Shown: positions 39,212-50,290 of the stretch, one piece after another
Layout of the letters: the number at the start of each line of letters is the position of its first letter
How positions within the stretch are numbered: position 1 is the first letter of the stretch
Source: Ascoidea tarda (nom. inval.)
Taxonomy: Eukaryota > Ascomycota > Saccharomycetes > Ascoideales > Ascoideaceae
Length of the DNA: 64,000 bases
NCBI GenBank assembly: GCA_030560485.1
Contig: JAKTTS010000005.1
Span: 1-64,000 of the forward strand
Direction of reading: 5' to 3'
Notes under the pieces: generated by a model
The model's database searches: none
Seen by the model: the letters and a program-made list of their open reading frames with translations, nothing else
What the model was told of the DNA's origin: nothing
Translations under genes and position numbers: made by a program

Positions 39212-39666
39212 ATAGAAGCATCTATAAATTCATTTAATTCGATAATTTTAAACATTTGATGGATGCAAAGTAAACGATAGGCCTGGAAAAACCAGTGCAT
39301 TGGTAGCAGTGCTTAAGACACGCATTGACACGCATGCACTGCATATTGTGATTGAGGACCACTAGAATGGTATTCAATACAATTTTCAATGCTGGTAACA
39401 ATAGCAATCAAGCATCAATAACTAAGAATAGATCTCCTTAACATGTGCAGCGCAACAGAACGCAGCACCGAGTCAAACCGCGCACAGACGCGTTCTCCAC
39501 GTGTCGGGGACACAGAGCGAAGAAGTTGTAACCTGCACTGGAGTTTCGTCTCAGGACAGATATTCCTGCTTCTTTTCATTCTTCGCAATCCTCTTCAATT
39601 GAGATACACTGGGTGTTTGGCTTCGGTTGCTTTTTTTTGTTTTGTTTTGTTGCTGTTGCTTGGATC
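39212..39666. other. Intergenic: GDA1 3' region, MSC2 promoter
   Basis: No gene is supported. GCAGTGC (about 39308-39314) and GCACTGC (about 39334-39340) form a 7-bp inverted repeat, with accagtgcattggt directly before it. ccacgtgtcgg at about 39497-39507 contains an E-box CACGTG in a GC-richer patch 160 bp before the MSC2 ATG. Confidence 0.5.
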
Positions 39667-42087
39667 ATGGATGATTCTGCTGCTGGATTTGGTGCTGATC
39701 CGATAATTGGTGGTGCAGGCGTGCCTAAAGATGGCTATTCTTTCAATAGCAAATTTGGAAATAAAAACTTGCCTGGTAGTTCCTACCTGGTATCAAATAT
39801 TTACAATAATCCTTTAGATTACTCTTCTAAGGATTTGTTTTCGTTTCCTTTGAAGGAGGAACATGAAATTGATCATGATACTGATCAAGGAAACAGAGAA
39901 GAAGAACATGAACATGAAAAACATGAAAGTAATTTTCATGAAGATGAGCATCATAATCACAACAATAATAACAATAACAATAACAATAATCATAATCATA
40001 ATCATAATCATGACCATGACTGTGATCATGGTCATAGTCATAGCCATAATGATTTTCTTTATGATAATTTTCAAAATGTGAATTCAAATAACCAATTGAA
40101 CAACAATTGTGACAATGCTCACTCTCATTCGCACTCAGGTCCCAATTCACAGTCACATTCACATTCACATTCACTACCTCTTAGTTCGCAGATCAATCTT
40201 TTTCATGGTCAAGACTATGGAGATAACAGCAATAGTGTTATTCACAATCACACTCACATTGATAATGTTAATAATGAAAATAAAAACAACAATTATAGTA
40301 ATAGTGATGGTAACTCATTTACGAATGTTTTTTATTATTTTTTTCCATTTTTAGTTTCCAAATCGAATAATCTGAGAAATTCATCATTTACTTTATCCAT
40401 AATTAACCTATATCAATCGGTTAAATTAGTTTTGATCAATTTATTTAAAAATAAAGAAACTAAATCAATAACCCAATTTTTGTTTTTAAATTTCTCATTT
40501 ATGATAATTCAAATGATTTATTCTTTTAAATCCAAGTCATTGGGATTATTTTCAGATTCTTTACACATGTTATTAGATTGTTCATCACTAGCTATTGGAT
40601 TATTTGCCAAATTTATTTCAAAGAAATTTTCATCGATTTTTTATAATAAAAATCAGTATTTGATTAGACATTCATCAACATCTTATTCGAATAATAATAA
40701 TATCAATATAAATAACAACAACAACATTATATCACAGATTTTGATATCAAAATATCCATTTGGATTATCAAGAATTGAAAATTTAGCAGCATTTATTAAT
40801 GGAATATTGCTCTTATCTATAGTTCAAGATATTTTTTTTCAATCAATTGACAGAATATTAAATCCAATTTCACTAGTCAATGTTAACCAGTTATTAATAG
40901 TATCGATATTGGGATTGGTTGTTAATTTGGTCGGAATCTTTGCGTTCAATCATGGGCATGATGGGCATTCCCATGGGCATTCCCATGGGCATTCACACAC
41001 AGTTTCACATTCAAGTTCAAGTTCACACTCGCACTCATTATTACCTAATCATTCATCATTGGATTGTATTGATGAGCATTGCAATGATGAACATGTGAAA
41101 TTGAATACGATTAATGATGTTAATAATTTTAAATCAGCATCATCACCTTCTTCTGGTTCTTTTGATCCTGATTCTGGGAATTTTATGCAAACACATAGTG
41201 ATGAAAATATGAGAGGGATTTTTTTACATATATTAGCCGACACATTGGGGTCAGTTGGAGTTGTTATATCAACGATCTTTTTAATATATTTTCCTACTTT
41301 AAAGGTCTTGGATCCATTTTCATCATTGTTTATAATTGTGTTGATTTTTTTATCATCATTACCATTAATTAAGAGTTCATGTTTTAATTTGCTATTGATA
41401 TTGGATGATAATGAGAGAATTAATATTAATGATGGATTGAATAATACCAGTTATGTTAATGCGGAGAGTTTAATAAGAGAGCTATTGCATGATTTGTATG
41501 AGTTGCCTGGAGTTTTAAACTATTCAGTTGTTAGGATTTGGAAAGATACTGAATGTGAGTATTCAGGGAAAGCAGATGAACATGAACATGAACATGAACA
41601 TGAACATGAACATGAAAATGATGATAAGCATGAAGATGAGCATGGACATGGTCATAGTCATAGTCATAGTCATAGTCATAGTCATAGTCATAGTCATAGT
41701 CATAGTCATAGTCATAGTCATAGTCATAGTAATGAAGATAGTTATAGTCATGGACATGAAAATGATAATAAACATGAACATAAACATGAACATGAGCATA
41801 AAGATACGAATGGTAATGAAGGAAAAACCAGATTAATTGGATATATCCATATCCAGTATCCAGATGGTGAGAATTCGACTATTATAAGGAAACGATGCGA
41901 AAAATTAATATTTGAGAAATATAAATTGAAATTATTTATTCAATTGGAGAATGAGTCGAGTAGTTGTTGGTGCAGGAATAACTTGGTGAATAATGGTGAG
42001 AAAAATGGGTTTAAAGCAAATATTGTGAATGGAAATATAAAGAATAATCCGATCAATTCGTATGATAATACAATTACATATATATGA
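39667..42087 (+). CDS. MSC2: Zinc transporter Msc2 (cation diffusion facilitator)
   Basis: Msc2 (with Zrg17) moves zinc into the ER lumen. ATG 39667 (MDDSAAGFG) gives 806 residues; upstream codons have no ATG. His-rich N-terminal stretches are followed by CDF helices: KSLGLFSDSLHMLLDCSSLA holds the metal-site Asp/His pairs of helix 2, then YPFGLSRIENLAAF, LVGIFAFNHGHDGHSHGHSH, and GIFLHILADTLGSVGVVIST with the second H-x-x-x-D metal site. The C-terminal domain carries an additional His/Ser run (codons at about 41653-41730, a nearly pure CATAGT hexamer repeat) inside a Glu/His/Asp-rich loop. The His loops are in the expected family positions but longer. Confidence 0.9.
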   Translation: MDDSAAGFGADPIIGGAGVPKDGYSFNSKFGNKNLPGSSYLVSNIYNNPLDYSSKDLFSFPLKEEHEIDHDTDQGNREEEHEHEKHESNFHEDEHHNHNNNNNNNNNNHNHNHNHDHDCDHGHSHSHNDFLYDNFQNVNSNNQLNNNCDNAHSHSHSGPNSQSHSHSHSLPLSSQINLFHGQDYGDNSNSVIHNHTHIDNVNNENKNNNYSNSDGNSFTNVFYYFFPFLVSKSNNLRNSSFTLSIINLYQSVKLVLINLFKNKETKSITQFLFLNFSFMIIQMIYSFKSKSLGLFSDSLHMLLDCSSLAIGLFAKFISKKFSSIFYNKNQYLIRHSSTSYSNNNNININNNNNIISQILISKYPFGLSRIENLAAFINGILLLSIVQDIFFQSIDRILNPISLVNVNQLLIVSILGLVVNLVGIFAFNHGHDGHSHGHSHGHSHTVSHSSSSSHSHSLLPNHSSLDCIDEHCNDEHVKLNTINDVNNFKSASSPSSGSFDPDSGNFMQTHSDENMRGIFLHILADTLGSVGVVISTIFLIYFPTLKVLDPFSSLFIIVLIFLSSLPLIKSSCFNLLLILDDNERININDGLNNTSYVNAESLIRELLHDLYELPGVLNYSVVRIWKDTECEYSGKADEHEHEHEHEHEHENDDKHEDEHGHGHSHSHSHSHSHSHSHSHSHSHSHSHSNEDSYSHGHENDNKHEHKHEHEHKDTNGNEGKTRLIGYIHIQYPDGENSTIIRKRCEKLIFEKYKLKLFIQLENESSSCWCRNNLVNNGEKNGFKANIVNGNIKNNPINSYDNTITYI
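41653..41730 (+). repeat. (CATAGT)n hexanucleotide repeat inside MSC2
   Basis: About 13 consecutive CATAGT units encode alternating His-Ser. Flanking GAACAT units (41578-41612) encode Glu-His. Such pure hexamers are prone to length change, so the number of metal-binding His may vary between strains. Confidence 0.9.
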
Positions 42088-42155
42088 GAAACAATATAAT
42101 TTTAATGAATATTTATTTAATCCTGTACATATGTACATATGTATTGAAAGACATG

Positions 42156-42800
42156 TTAATGGAAGGAATGCTTTTGAACCAACTTGTTGAATCTGCTAAT
42201 TGCAAAATAGCCCTCCAAGAAAGTGAAAAAGAACCATTCAAGTTTGAAATCAAAAGGAACTCTATAGAATCTTAATTTTGGTAGTAAAATTAGATAGAAT
42301 TCGGATAAATGACCTAGAATGGTGATTAATATAATATAATGAACGTTGTTCTTCAAGAAAAGAACAATATTTGGAGGAATTTTCAAGTAATTTCTGAAAA
42401 GAGAATCATAAATTAAGTCTTTTCGAAAATACGAAAAGACCAACAAAGAGAACAAGCTCAACAAAGTGAATTCTGGGATAGAAGAAGGATAGACGATATC
42501 TTGAATCTGAAAGTGGGAAACGTTTCTTTTTTGAGCGGCATACTTTGCCATTTCAATGAGCTTGAATCTGGATTCAGACAAGCTTGTCAAGGGAGCATCA
42601 AACTGGATAGGCTTGACAATATCTTGATCTCCTAAGTCGGTGTGGTTGAAGGTGATGGTGATGGAGGTCAAGTCGATGTTTGTCATGCGAATGTTGGAAA
42701 GATGGGAGTCGACCTTGATGCCACCGTAGACAGAGAGGTAGTCTTCGATGGCCAACTTGTGGTCCTTGTTCATGTGGGAGAGGATTCTTTTCTCGTCCAT
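42156..42800 (-). CDS. DUF2470 domain membrane protein
   Basis: 214 residues from ATG 42800. The N-terminal part MDEKRILSHMNKDHKLAIED is the start of a DUF2470 (HugZ-C-like) domain, running to about residue 95 with MTNIDLTSITITF and FDAPLTSLSESRFKLIEMA. Such domains in heme-oxygenase-like proteins interact with heme, but function here is unknown. The C-terminal half has three or four hydrophobic segments (about 110-128, 145-172, 185-205), giving the fungal DUF2470-plus-membrane architecture. It converges on MSC2 with 68 bp between stop codons. Confidence 0.8.
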   Translation of the reverse strand: MDEKRILSHMNKDHKLAIEDYLSVYGGIKVDSHLSNIRMTNIDLTSITITFNHTDLGDQDIVKPIQFDAPLTSLSESRFKLIEMAKYAAQKRNVSHFQIQDIVYPSSIPEFTLLSLFSLLVFSYFRKDLIYDSLFRNYLKIPPNIVLFLKNNVHYIILITILGHLSEFYLILLPKLRFYRVPFDFKLEWFFFTFLEGYFAISRFNKLVQKHSFH

Positions 42801-43898
42801 TGAAAGTGAGCAGCACCAGCAGCAGAGAAAGAAGAAGCATCACAGAGAAAGCCAAACCCGAAAACATTCTCCGAACTCCCACCCCGTCGCGCTGGACCAT
42901 GCACCAAGCAGCTGTTGCACGTGTTTAAACGCTTGTATCTGCATGCTCACTGCATACGCATTGAGACCAGCCTACTTATGCATTTCACGGCAGCTCCAGC
43001 GCTGAGGGTCTTTCCCAAAACGGCAGTGTTGATGTTTATGTTTTTGTTTTGGGCCGTCGCTGCAGCGTCGGAGTGGGTTTGTGAGCTGGAGTTGTGCTGC
43101 CTGTGCTGCCTGTGCTGCCTCTGCTGGAGGAGCTGATGGGTTTGCTTTGGGTGCTGGTGTTACTCCTGCTGTTTCTGCTGCCTTTACTGCTTTTTTTGCT
43201 TCTGTTCGACCATTTCTGGTCCTGTTCTTTCATAAGAGACTAATTTTGACTTCCCTCTGCCTAAGTTTATCTTATTTGTTTTCTTTTTACTTGTTTTGTT
43301 CACTTTCCAGTATTTTGATCTTTGGAAAATTTTTCTAATCATATATCTATAACAACTTCTTCAATTGTTTATTCTATTCCTATTTCTGTTCCTGCTTCAG
43401 TTACTCTACAATTCATTATCAACAATCACTAGAGACCCACAATTCCTGCTTCTCAGCTTGTTTGTTTTTTCTTTATTCATTCCCAGTGCAACCATCTCTC
43501 AAACTCAATATCAACAAGTCAACATCAAATCAACAAATCAAATCAAAACAAATCAGTATCAACAAACTGATACCTATCAACAATACAAACACCACCACCA
43601 CCACCACTACTACTACTACTACTACTGCTGCTCTCCTCTTCTTCCAGTTTATTCATTTTCTTGATTACCATTCCATCACTTCAATTATTTCTTTCTCAAT
43701 TTTGTTTAAAAAAAAGAATAAAAAATTGCTAGATAAGAATTATATTATCAAAGATCATTATCAAAGACTATCAAACCCTTTCATTTTTATTCATAACATA
43801 TATCCCATATCTTGTATTTTTTCATTCATTTTAATGCAAATTAATTTCTCTTCGTTTAATTTATTTTATCAAGTAATATAATAATTATTATCTATAAA
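42801..43898. promoter_or_regulatory. Divergent promoter of the DUF2470 gene and first cyclin
   Basis: A 1.1-kb region. 42815-42840 holds agcagcaccagcagcagag repeats. 42900-43100 is GC-richer with gcacgtgttt (E-box) and several tgctgcctg repeats (43098-43130). From about 43200 to the cyclin ATG the plus strand is strongly pyrimidine-rich, with short ACC and TAC triplet runs (43590-43625), consistent with a long cyclin leader. Open frames through this leader are low-complexity and not called. Confidence 0.55.
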
Positions 43899-45451
43899 AT
43901 GGCTGTATGTTTGTTCAATTGTTTATTCATCTTTTTCTTTTTCTTTTGGTTGTTTCTTTTCTTATTTACTAACTCGATTTTCTGTTTTTTTTGGTTTTGT
44001 TTTGTTTGCTTGGCTTTTGCTTTGCTTTTATGTTCCTAATTTATCTAATTTATCTTATTACTTAGGGCCCTACTTTAAGAATCGATGAAAATGCTATCAA
44101 TACCAATATTCGTTTAACCAGATCTAAATCGAATATCAACAACATCAATATCAACGAAAATATTAATGAAACTATTAATGGTACTAGAACTGCTTTGACC
44201 AATATAAGCTTGAACAACCAACTCTCCTTACCAAACCAACAAAAGATAATCATACCAAGACAATCACACTACAAAAGAGACCCTCTCAATAATAACAACT
44301 CACACAATATTAACATCATCAGCAATAAAGTGAAATCTCCTGAAAAATCAACTAGATTATCAATCAAAAGACGTTATGAAGAATTTAATTTGAATAATAA
44401 TATGAACATTGATGAAAATTTCAATAATGAAAAATCCAATGACAATTATAATATCAATAACAATAACTATAATGACCACATTAATAACAACAACAACAGC
44501 AATAATAATAATAATAATAATAATAATAATTTTCTTAATGGAACTACCATCAATATGAATAATGAAAACAATAACTTCTTTCTTAATAATAAAAAACCGA
44601 AAATAACTTATAATTGGGATGACTTGGATTTAGATGATTTCGACGACCCATTGATGGTAAACGAATACGTTGTCGATATCTTTAACTATTTAACAGTTTT
44701 GGAACAACAGACTTTACCTGATGCAAACTATCTTATTTGGCAAAGTAATCTAAAACCAAGAATGAGATCTATTATAGTTGATTGGTTAGTTGAGGTACAT
44801 TTAAGATTTAGATTGCTACCAGAGACGTTATTCATTGGAATCAATTTAATGGACCGTTTTCTATCAAAGGAAATAATTGAAGTGGATAAGTTTCAATTGT
44901 TGGCTATATCATCCTTATTTATCTCTGCAAAATATCAAGAGATTTGCTCTCCCTCAATCAAGAATTTCTCTTATGTTACAGATGGAGGATTTAGTGAAGA
45001 AGACATTTTGAATGCCGAAAAAGTGGTTTTGGCAGTGTTGGAATTTAACATGTCGTACCCAAATCCCTTGGAGTTTTTAAGGAGAATATCCAAAGCAGAT
45101 AACTACGATGTTCAAACAAGAACCTTGGGGAAATACTTGTTAGAGATATCGGTGATAGACTACAAGTTTATAGGGTTGTGCCCATCACTCTGTGCAGCTG
45201 GAGCAATGTATATATCAAGAAAAATATTGAAAAGAGGAGAATGGAATGGCAACTTGATACACTATTCGGGTGGGTACAAAGAAAAAGACTTGAGGAAAGT
45301 CTGTGAGATGATTGTTGAATACTTGATTTCCCCAATTGTACACGAAGAGTTCTTCAAAAAATATTCGTCAAAGAAATACATGCGAGCATCAGTGCTAGCA
45401 AGACAATGGGCCAAAAAAATAACAATGCAAGAAAGAGATATAATGGAATAA
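43899..45451 (+). CDS. B-type mitotic cyclin (Clb1/Clb2 group), two exons
   Basis: Activator of Cdk1 in G2/M. Exon 1 is the six bases ATGGCT (43899-43904) followed by GTATGT. The intron ends in attacttag at 44065. Exon 2 (44066-45451) continues in frame as GPTLRIDENAINTNIRLTRS. The joined protein is 463 residues. A destruction box RTALTNISLNN lies near residue 43, matching RxALxxIxN. After Asn-rich sequence the cyclin boxes begin at about 185: YNWDDLDLDDFDDPLMVNEY, MRSIIVDWLVEVHLRFRLLPETLF, LMDRFLSK and ISAKYQEICSPS, then the Clb C-terminal box NPLEFLRRISKAD to HYSGGYKEKD. Without exon 1 the start would wrongly fall inside the D-box region. Confidence 0.93.
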
Positions 45452-46616
45452 CAGTTTGGTCTTTGAAATAAATAAATGATGTCATCTGAATACCCTAGTT
45501 GAACCTAATTATAGACTCTTATACCCTATTATATCTAACTCTATATATACACTTTACACATACCTCTCAAATACCATTACTTACCAGTACATCAAATACC
45601 AAATACCAAATTCCTCAACAACAGAAAAAAAGAAACCAAACTACCAAAAAAAAAAAAAACCTCAAAAAAAGAAAAAAGAAAAAAGAAAAATAATATCGAA
45701 AAAAAAAAAAACATTCCCAAACTGCCGATAAAGTACCAAAGGGTTTGAAAAAGATTGTGGTGCCAGTGTTTTTGTTTTGATACCCAACCTCTACATTTCC
45801 ATCAACAAGCCAGCAGGGGACGATGAATAATTCCCTTATATATCGCCTACATAGTTTTGTCACTCGTTTTCGACTATCCCCAACACAGTTTTCTTTGAAA
45901 CGCACCGGCCCTTGCCTCTCGAGTCGCTGCTGCTGCCTCTGCTGCCTCTGCTGCCAGTGCCAAAACTGCTTTTGAGGCTGGAAAGAACAGACCCAGTGGT
46001 GCGGGAGAGGCCGCAGACGGCACACACGCACAGCGCACAGCAGCACGCATGCCAACGCACCCTCCGTGCGACTGGCGCAGGGTCCTGCCGCGGCCCAAAA
46101 GCGTGGAAATGTCTGGCGGGGCGCGGCACTTCGCTTTGTGGCGGCACTTGCTTTGTGGCGGTCCATTCCCGGCTGGGATGAATTTCACCACACAAACAGC
46201 TCCATTCCCAGCTGTTTATATATCTTCCTCTTCTGGTGCTTTGGCTCTTCTGCTTCTCGACTCCAGCTGCCTCTGCTTCTTGCTCTGCTCTTTTTCTCTA
46301 TTCCACTGCTGTTCTTCTTCTCTATTCCACTGCTGTTCTTCTTCTTCTCTCTGCTCGTCCTACTTCCTGCTCCAGTCTCTTGCTGTCTCGCCCTCTCTCT
46401 AGCTGCCTCTCATAAATGCTATCTTTCCATCTCAAACCCTAGTTTTTTTTTAATATTCCAACTTCTGAAAAAAAAACAAACAACTCAACACCAACCACCT
46501 TAGTTCATCTCATTCCTTGGGCTTTATCTATTCCTTCTCTTCCAATTCTGCTTTTCTATCACTGCGTTGTCCTGTCCTTCATTACTCCTCATTTTCCCTA
46601 ACAAAGGCTCCCAATT
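45452..46616. promoter_or_regulatory. Promoter region of the second cyclin, GC-rich island
   Basis: After an A-rich stretch (45620-45715), 45860-46200 forms the most GC-rich island of the window. It contains gctgcctctgctgcc repeats, a GCGGCACTT(C)GCTTTGTG unit repeated directly (46123-46140 and 46141-46157), and cattcccggctggg and cattcccagctg (about 46165-46213), followed by TATATA at about 46217. From 46230 to the ATG it is pyrimidine-rich. A paired palindrome-like cattccc...gctgg could be a regulator site. No gene is called; open frames here run on both strands because the island lacks stop codons. Confidence 0.5.
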
Positions 46617-48143
46617 ATGGCTCCTTCAAAGAGACTTTCCAATTCAACAAGAATTCATTCTTCAAAGAACCAGTTTTCAATTGCTTCTATAAATAACAAC
46701 AAACTTAATGATTCCACCAAATCTAGCTTCACTGCTTTTAGCAATCTGAATACCATTGCTAATAATAATAATAACAATAACAATAACAAAAATTTATCCA
46801 GATTTGACGAAAATTTGTTATCTTCCAACATAAGAATAACAAGATTGAAATCAAACCAATTACTAAACAAAAATAGAAAAAAAAGATCAATACTAACAGA
46901 CATATCTTTAAATTCGACTTCAAATACTATCATATCAAATACTAAAAATAATGACATTATCATTGACACTAATGAATACCATAATACTGAAGACAATAAC
47001 ATTATTATAGAAAACAATAATGACTATAATAATGACCATAGTAATGACTATAATAACGGCTATAATGACAACAATAAAAACAACAACAACAATACCCTTG
47101 ATATCACAAATACATCTAATAATACCTCCACCTCTTCCATCGTAAAATCAACTTCCATATCTTCTATAAATACTCAATTCCAATCAAAACTACAAATTAA
47201 AAAAGACCATTTATCCTTATTTAAGTCCTCTTTCTCTCTAATCTCAAACACTTCTTTTATAAATGACATAAATAACATAAGAGAAAATAATCTTTCGCTA
47301 AACTATAAATGGGACGATTTGGATGCTGATGACTATGATGACCCACTGATGGTCAACGAATATGTTAACGATATCTTCGACTATCTATACCAACTCGAAT
47401 TGAAAAATTTACCCTCAAACAATTACCTAATTCTTCAATCCAATTTAAAACCAAAAATGAGATCAATCGTAGTAGACTGGATGGTTCAAATCCACCTCAA
47501 ACTAAGATTGCTCCCCGAAACTCTATTCATATCAATCAACCTAATGGACAGATTCTTGTCTCTACAAAAAATTATAATCAAAAAATTTCCCCTACTAGCT
47601 GCCACCTGTTTATTCATCTCCGCTAAATACCAAGAAATTTATATTCCTTCAATAAAACATTTTGCTAATGAACTAAATGCCTTCATAATCACTGACATAA
47701 TTCAGGCTGAAAAAATCATCCTACAAACATTAAATTTCAATATGTCCTATACAAACCCCTTGGAATTTCTACGAAGAATATCAAAGGCTGATGATTACGA
47801 TATTCAATCAAGAACTCTAGCTAAATACCTACTAGAAATATCAATAATAGATCATAAATTCATAGGAATTAGACCCTCTATCTGCGCTGCCGCTTCCATG
47901 TTTATAGCAAGAAAAATACTCGGTAAGAATGACTGGAATAATAACTTGGTTTATTATTCTGGTGGTTATACTAAAAATGACCTATCAAAAGTATCCTCAA
48001 TGATTATAGATTACTTAATATCCCCAATAATCCACGAGGGCTTTTTCAAAAAATATTCCTCAAAAAGATTTTTAAAAGCTTCTATAATTTCAAGACACTG
48101 GGCAAAACAATTCATTTTGCAAGGTAACTCATTAATGGATTAA
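46617..48143 (+). CDS. B-type mitotic cyclin (Clb1/Clb2 group), tandem paralogue
   Basis: 508 residues from ATG 46617 (MAPSKRLSNSTRIHSSK), no intron seen. A destruction box RSILTDISLNS lies near residue 90. Asn-rich sequence follows to about 225, then YKWDDLDADDYDDPLMVNEYV, MRSIVVDWMVQIHLKLRLLPETLF, LMDRFLSLQ and ISAKYQEIYIPS, and the C-terminal cyclin fold with NPLEFLRRISKADDYDIQSRTLAKYLLEIS and YYSGGYTKND. It is clearly paralogous to the preceding cyclin, same strand, 1.17 kb downstream. Both keep CDK-binding features. Which corresponds to Clb1/2 or to Clb3/4 of other yeasts cannot be settled by eye. Confidence 0.93.
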   Translation: MAPSKRLSNSTRIHSSKNQFSIASINNNKLNDSTKSSFTAFSNLNTIANNNNNNNNNKNLSRFDENLLSSNIRITRLKSNQLLNKNRKKRSILTDISLNSTSNTIISNTKNNDIIIDTNEYHNTEDNNIIIENNNDYNNDHSNDYNNGYNDNNKNNNNNTLDITNTSNNTSTSSIVKSTSISSINTQFQSKLQIKKDHLSLFKSSFSLISNTSFINDINNIRENNLSLNYKWDDLDADDYDDPLMVNEYVNDIFDYLYQLELKNLPSNNYLILQSNLKPKMRSIVVDWMVQIHLKLRLLPETLFISINLMDRFLSLQKIIIKKFPLLAATCLFISAKYQEIYIPSIKHFANELNAFIITDIIQAEKIILQTLNFNMSYTNPLEFLRRISKADDYDIQSRTLAKYLLEISIIDHKFIGIRPSICAAASMFIARKILGKNDWNNNLVYYSGGYTKNDLSKVSSMIIDYLISPIIHEGFFKKYSSKRFLKASIISRHWAKQFILQGNSLMD

Positions 48144-49200
48144 TATAAAAAATCAAATTAAATTATTATATTATAAATTAAAATAAAATAAAATAAAATA
48201 AAGTAATATAATATAACTTAATATAATATAATATAATATAAAATAATATAAAATTAAATTTTTCTTTTTTAATAATCATCAAATTATCCATATCATATAA
48301 ATATCACATTTGCTTTTTTTTCTTTTCTTTTTTATAGTTTACTTTATTCTTCAACTTCTATTCATATCCCTTTTGCTTATTTATTTCATTTTGTTTTATT
48401 TATTTATTATTTTTTATTTTATTTATTTATTATTTTTTATTTTATTTTATTTTATTTTATTTTATTTTTGTTAATTTTTTCATTTTTTGATTATTTTTTG
48501 TCTTATTTCCTCATCTTCTCAGATATGAATCATAATAATTGGGTTAATTGCAGTTGAATTAAATGCATTTGAAGGGTATTTTTATTAATTAGTTTAAATT
48601 TTTATTCTTATATATCTTTTTTTCTTTGTCTTTTTCTTTTTCTTTTTCTTTGTTTTTTTAATTTTATTTATTTATTTATTTCTTCATTGCTTTCTATTAT
48701 TGTATTTATCAACTTCTTTAAATACTGTTCAAAGTCTTGTTTTTATATCTATAGATTATTTTGGCCTTCTTCCAATTTCCTCTATAATACTTTTAATTAT
48801 ATTCTTATTTTTTATTGTATTTTTATTTTATTATAGTACATATTATTTAATAAAAAATTTAAAAAAAAATCTATAAATGCTACTTCTATATTTCTTATAT
48901 ATTCGAAACCAAATGTAATTCAAAAAAATCTATCCTAAAATAACAGCACAACATTAAATCATATTACAACAAACCAAATAAGAAAAAACAAACACCAACC
49001 ATTCTATCAAGACAAACAAAAAGCAAAACCATTTTTAAAACCCATCATTCATTACCATATTACAAAAGACATTAATTCAACCATTTTCTTTACTTATAAC
49101 ATAACCAATTAGCAGTTGATGAATCAAAAGTATAACATAGCAAAAATAATTCAAAATAGGAAATTCTTTTTTAAAAGAAAATGAAAAACTTTTTAAAAAT
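48144..49200. other. Very AT-rich gap after the cyclin tandem
   Basis: Contains pentamer and tetramer runs: aaaat (48180-48200), ataat (48205-48245) and ttatt/tttta runs (48385-48480, 48655-48680). No gene body is supported. The minus strand may carry the last intron and a tiny last exon of a candidate spliced gene (see the exon-like island entry). Confidence 0.5.
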
Positions 49201-49215
49201 TATTAGTAAACTTAC

Positions 49216-49401
49216 CATTTTAGTATCAACCAAGTCATAACCAGATGAATCTTCCTGAAAGCAAAAACAATTCAATGGTATGTTGATCAATCTCATATCA
49301 TCAATTCCCAAAACAAAACAAAAAAATAAAAAACTTTCAATAACATTAAAATCAATTTGATTAACCAGTTCATCAATTGTTTTAAACCTCTTAAAACCAA
49401 C
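49216..49401 (-). other. Exon-like island of a possible unlisted spliced gene
   Basis: On the minus strand a 186-bp open segment (62 codons, phase 0 at both ends) is preceded by TACTAAC and attttag and followed by GTAAGT. It translates as VGFKRFKTIDELVNQIDFNV, then LGIDDMRLINIPLNCFCFQE and SGYDLVDTKM. It is GC-richer than its surroundings. A possible last exon (48934-48920, DRFF then stop) follows gttattttag, giving a 281-nt intron. A possible previous exon ends at 50366 (FSFIPDVVDKIIVFK, followed by GTATTT), but an in-frame stop just upstream leaves its start unexplained. On the plus strand 49223-49276 also reads as a small exon (SHNQMNLPESKNNSM followed by GTATGT), so the coding strand is not certain. 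Confidence 0.35.
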
Positions 49402-49699
49402 CTAAAATGTTAGTAATTAAATAAAAGAAGGACAAGTTTAAGTTAAACAATTTTCAAAAATACAAACGAAAATATTCCTTTCACCAAAAAAAAACCAATC
49501 TAAAAATATCAATTAATATAAAAACAATTGTTAGTATCATAATCTTTGATTTTTTAGACGTTTTCAAGTTGATAGTAAAAATAATACAAACCGATTTAGT
49601 TTCACTTATTATCCTAAGAGTTAAACCATTAAATAAGTTTTTACCAGCTGGTTTTAGTATTCAACCATGAAATTTCAAAGGAGAAATCAACAAAATTCA

Positions 49700-50290
49700 A
49701 ATGGACAGAGTTTCTGCATATCTTTTTTATCAAAACCAAATTAAACAGCGCTTCAGTAATTTTTTGAAGAAAATTCAAACAAGCAGAGTTTCAATATGTC
49801 TTTGAACCAATTTATCATTTAAATAGAGTTTCAGCACTCAACTGATATCAAAAATCAAATAAACAGGGCTCTAGTGTTCCGGACTTTTCAAATTTCAATT
49901 AAACAGAGCTCCTGTGTATCAGCAATTACCACAGCAATTAAATAGAGCTTCTGTGTATCAGCAATTACCACAGCAATTAAATAGAGCTTCATTGTAAAAG
50001 CAATCACCACGACAATTAAATAGAGCTCCAGCATTTAGTAATTTTACCTTCACCTGGATAGAGCTCTAGTGTTTACCAACTTAAACACTGACGGAATAGA
50101 GCTTCAGTATTTAGCAACTTAAAAACCATTTGGATAGAATTCCCCTATCTTTTGAAAAAAAAATCAAATGAATAGAGATTCAGAGTTAAGCCAATTTAGA
50201 ATCATCTGAACAGAGCTTCCATTGGAGAAAAAGGATTATATAAATTAAAGAGGTTCAGTATTTTAAAATTCACAGCACAATTAAGCAAAC
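49700..50290. repeat. Diverged tandem array, about 39-bp period, 15 units
   Basis: The word aayagagcttcagtrt (with variants) recurs at about 49704, 49744, 49783, 49822, 49862, 49902, 49940, 49980, 50019, 50057, 50096, 50133, 50170, 50209 and 50249. Spacings are 37-40 bp. Two adjacent units (49903-49979) are almost identical; the rest are strongly diverged but keep the period. Spacings are not multiples of three throughout, so it is not a coding repeat. It lies within the possible intron of the exon-like island, between convergent genes. Confidence 0.85.

Noticed and set aside
43365-43881. Plus-strand frames before the first cyclin (poly-His, poly-Tyr, poly-Thr readings)
   Set aside because: They are readings of simple repeats in a pyrimidine-rich leader and have no ATG-initiated conserved content.
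45578-45590. attacttaccag resembling the 5' end of U1 snRNA
   Set aside because: The U1 word needs ACUUACCU at a 5' end followed by a structured RNA; the following sequence is low-complexity.
45860-46200. Several overlapping open frames of 90-145 codons on both strands
   Set aside because: They arise from a GC-rich island lacking stop codons; none shows protein-like motifs and the region is the promoter of the second cyclin.
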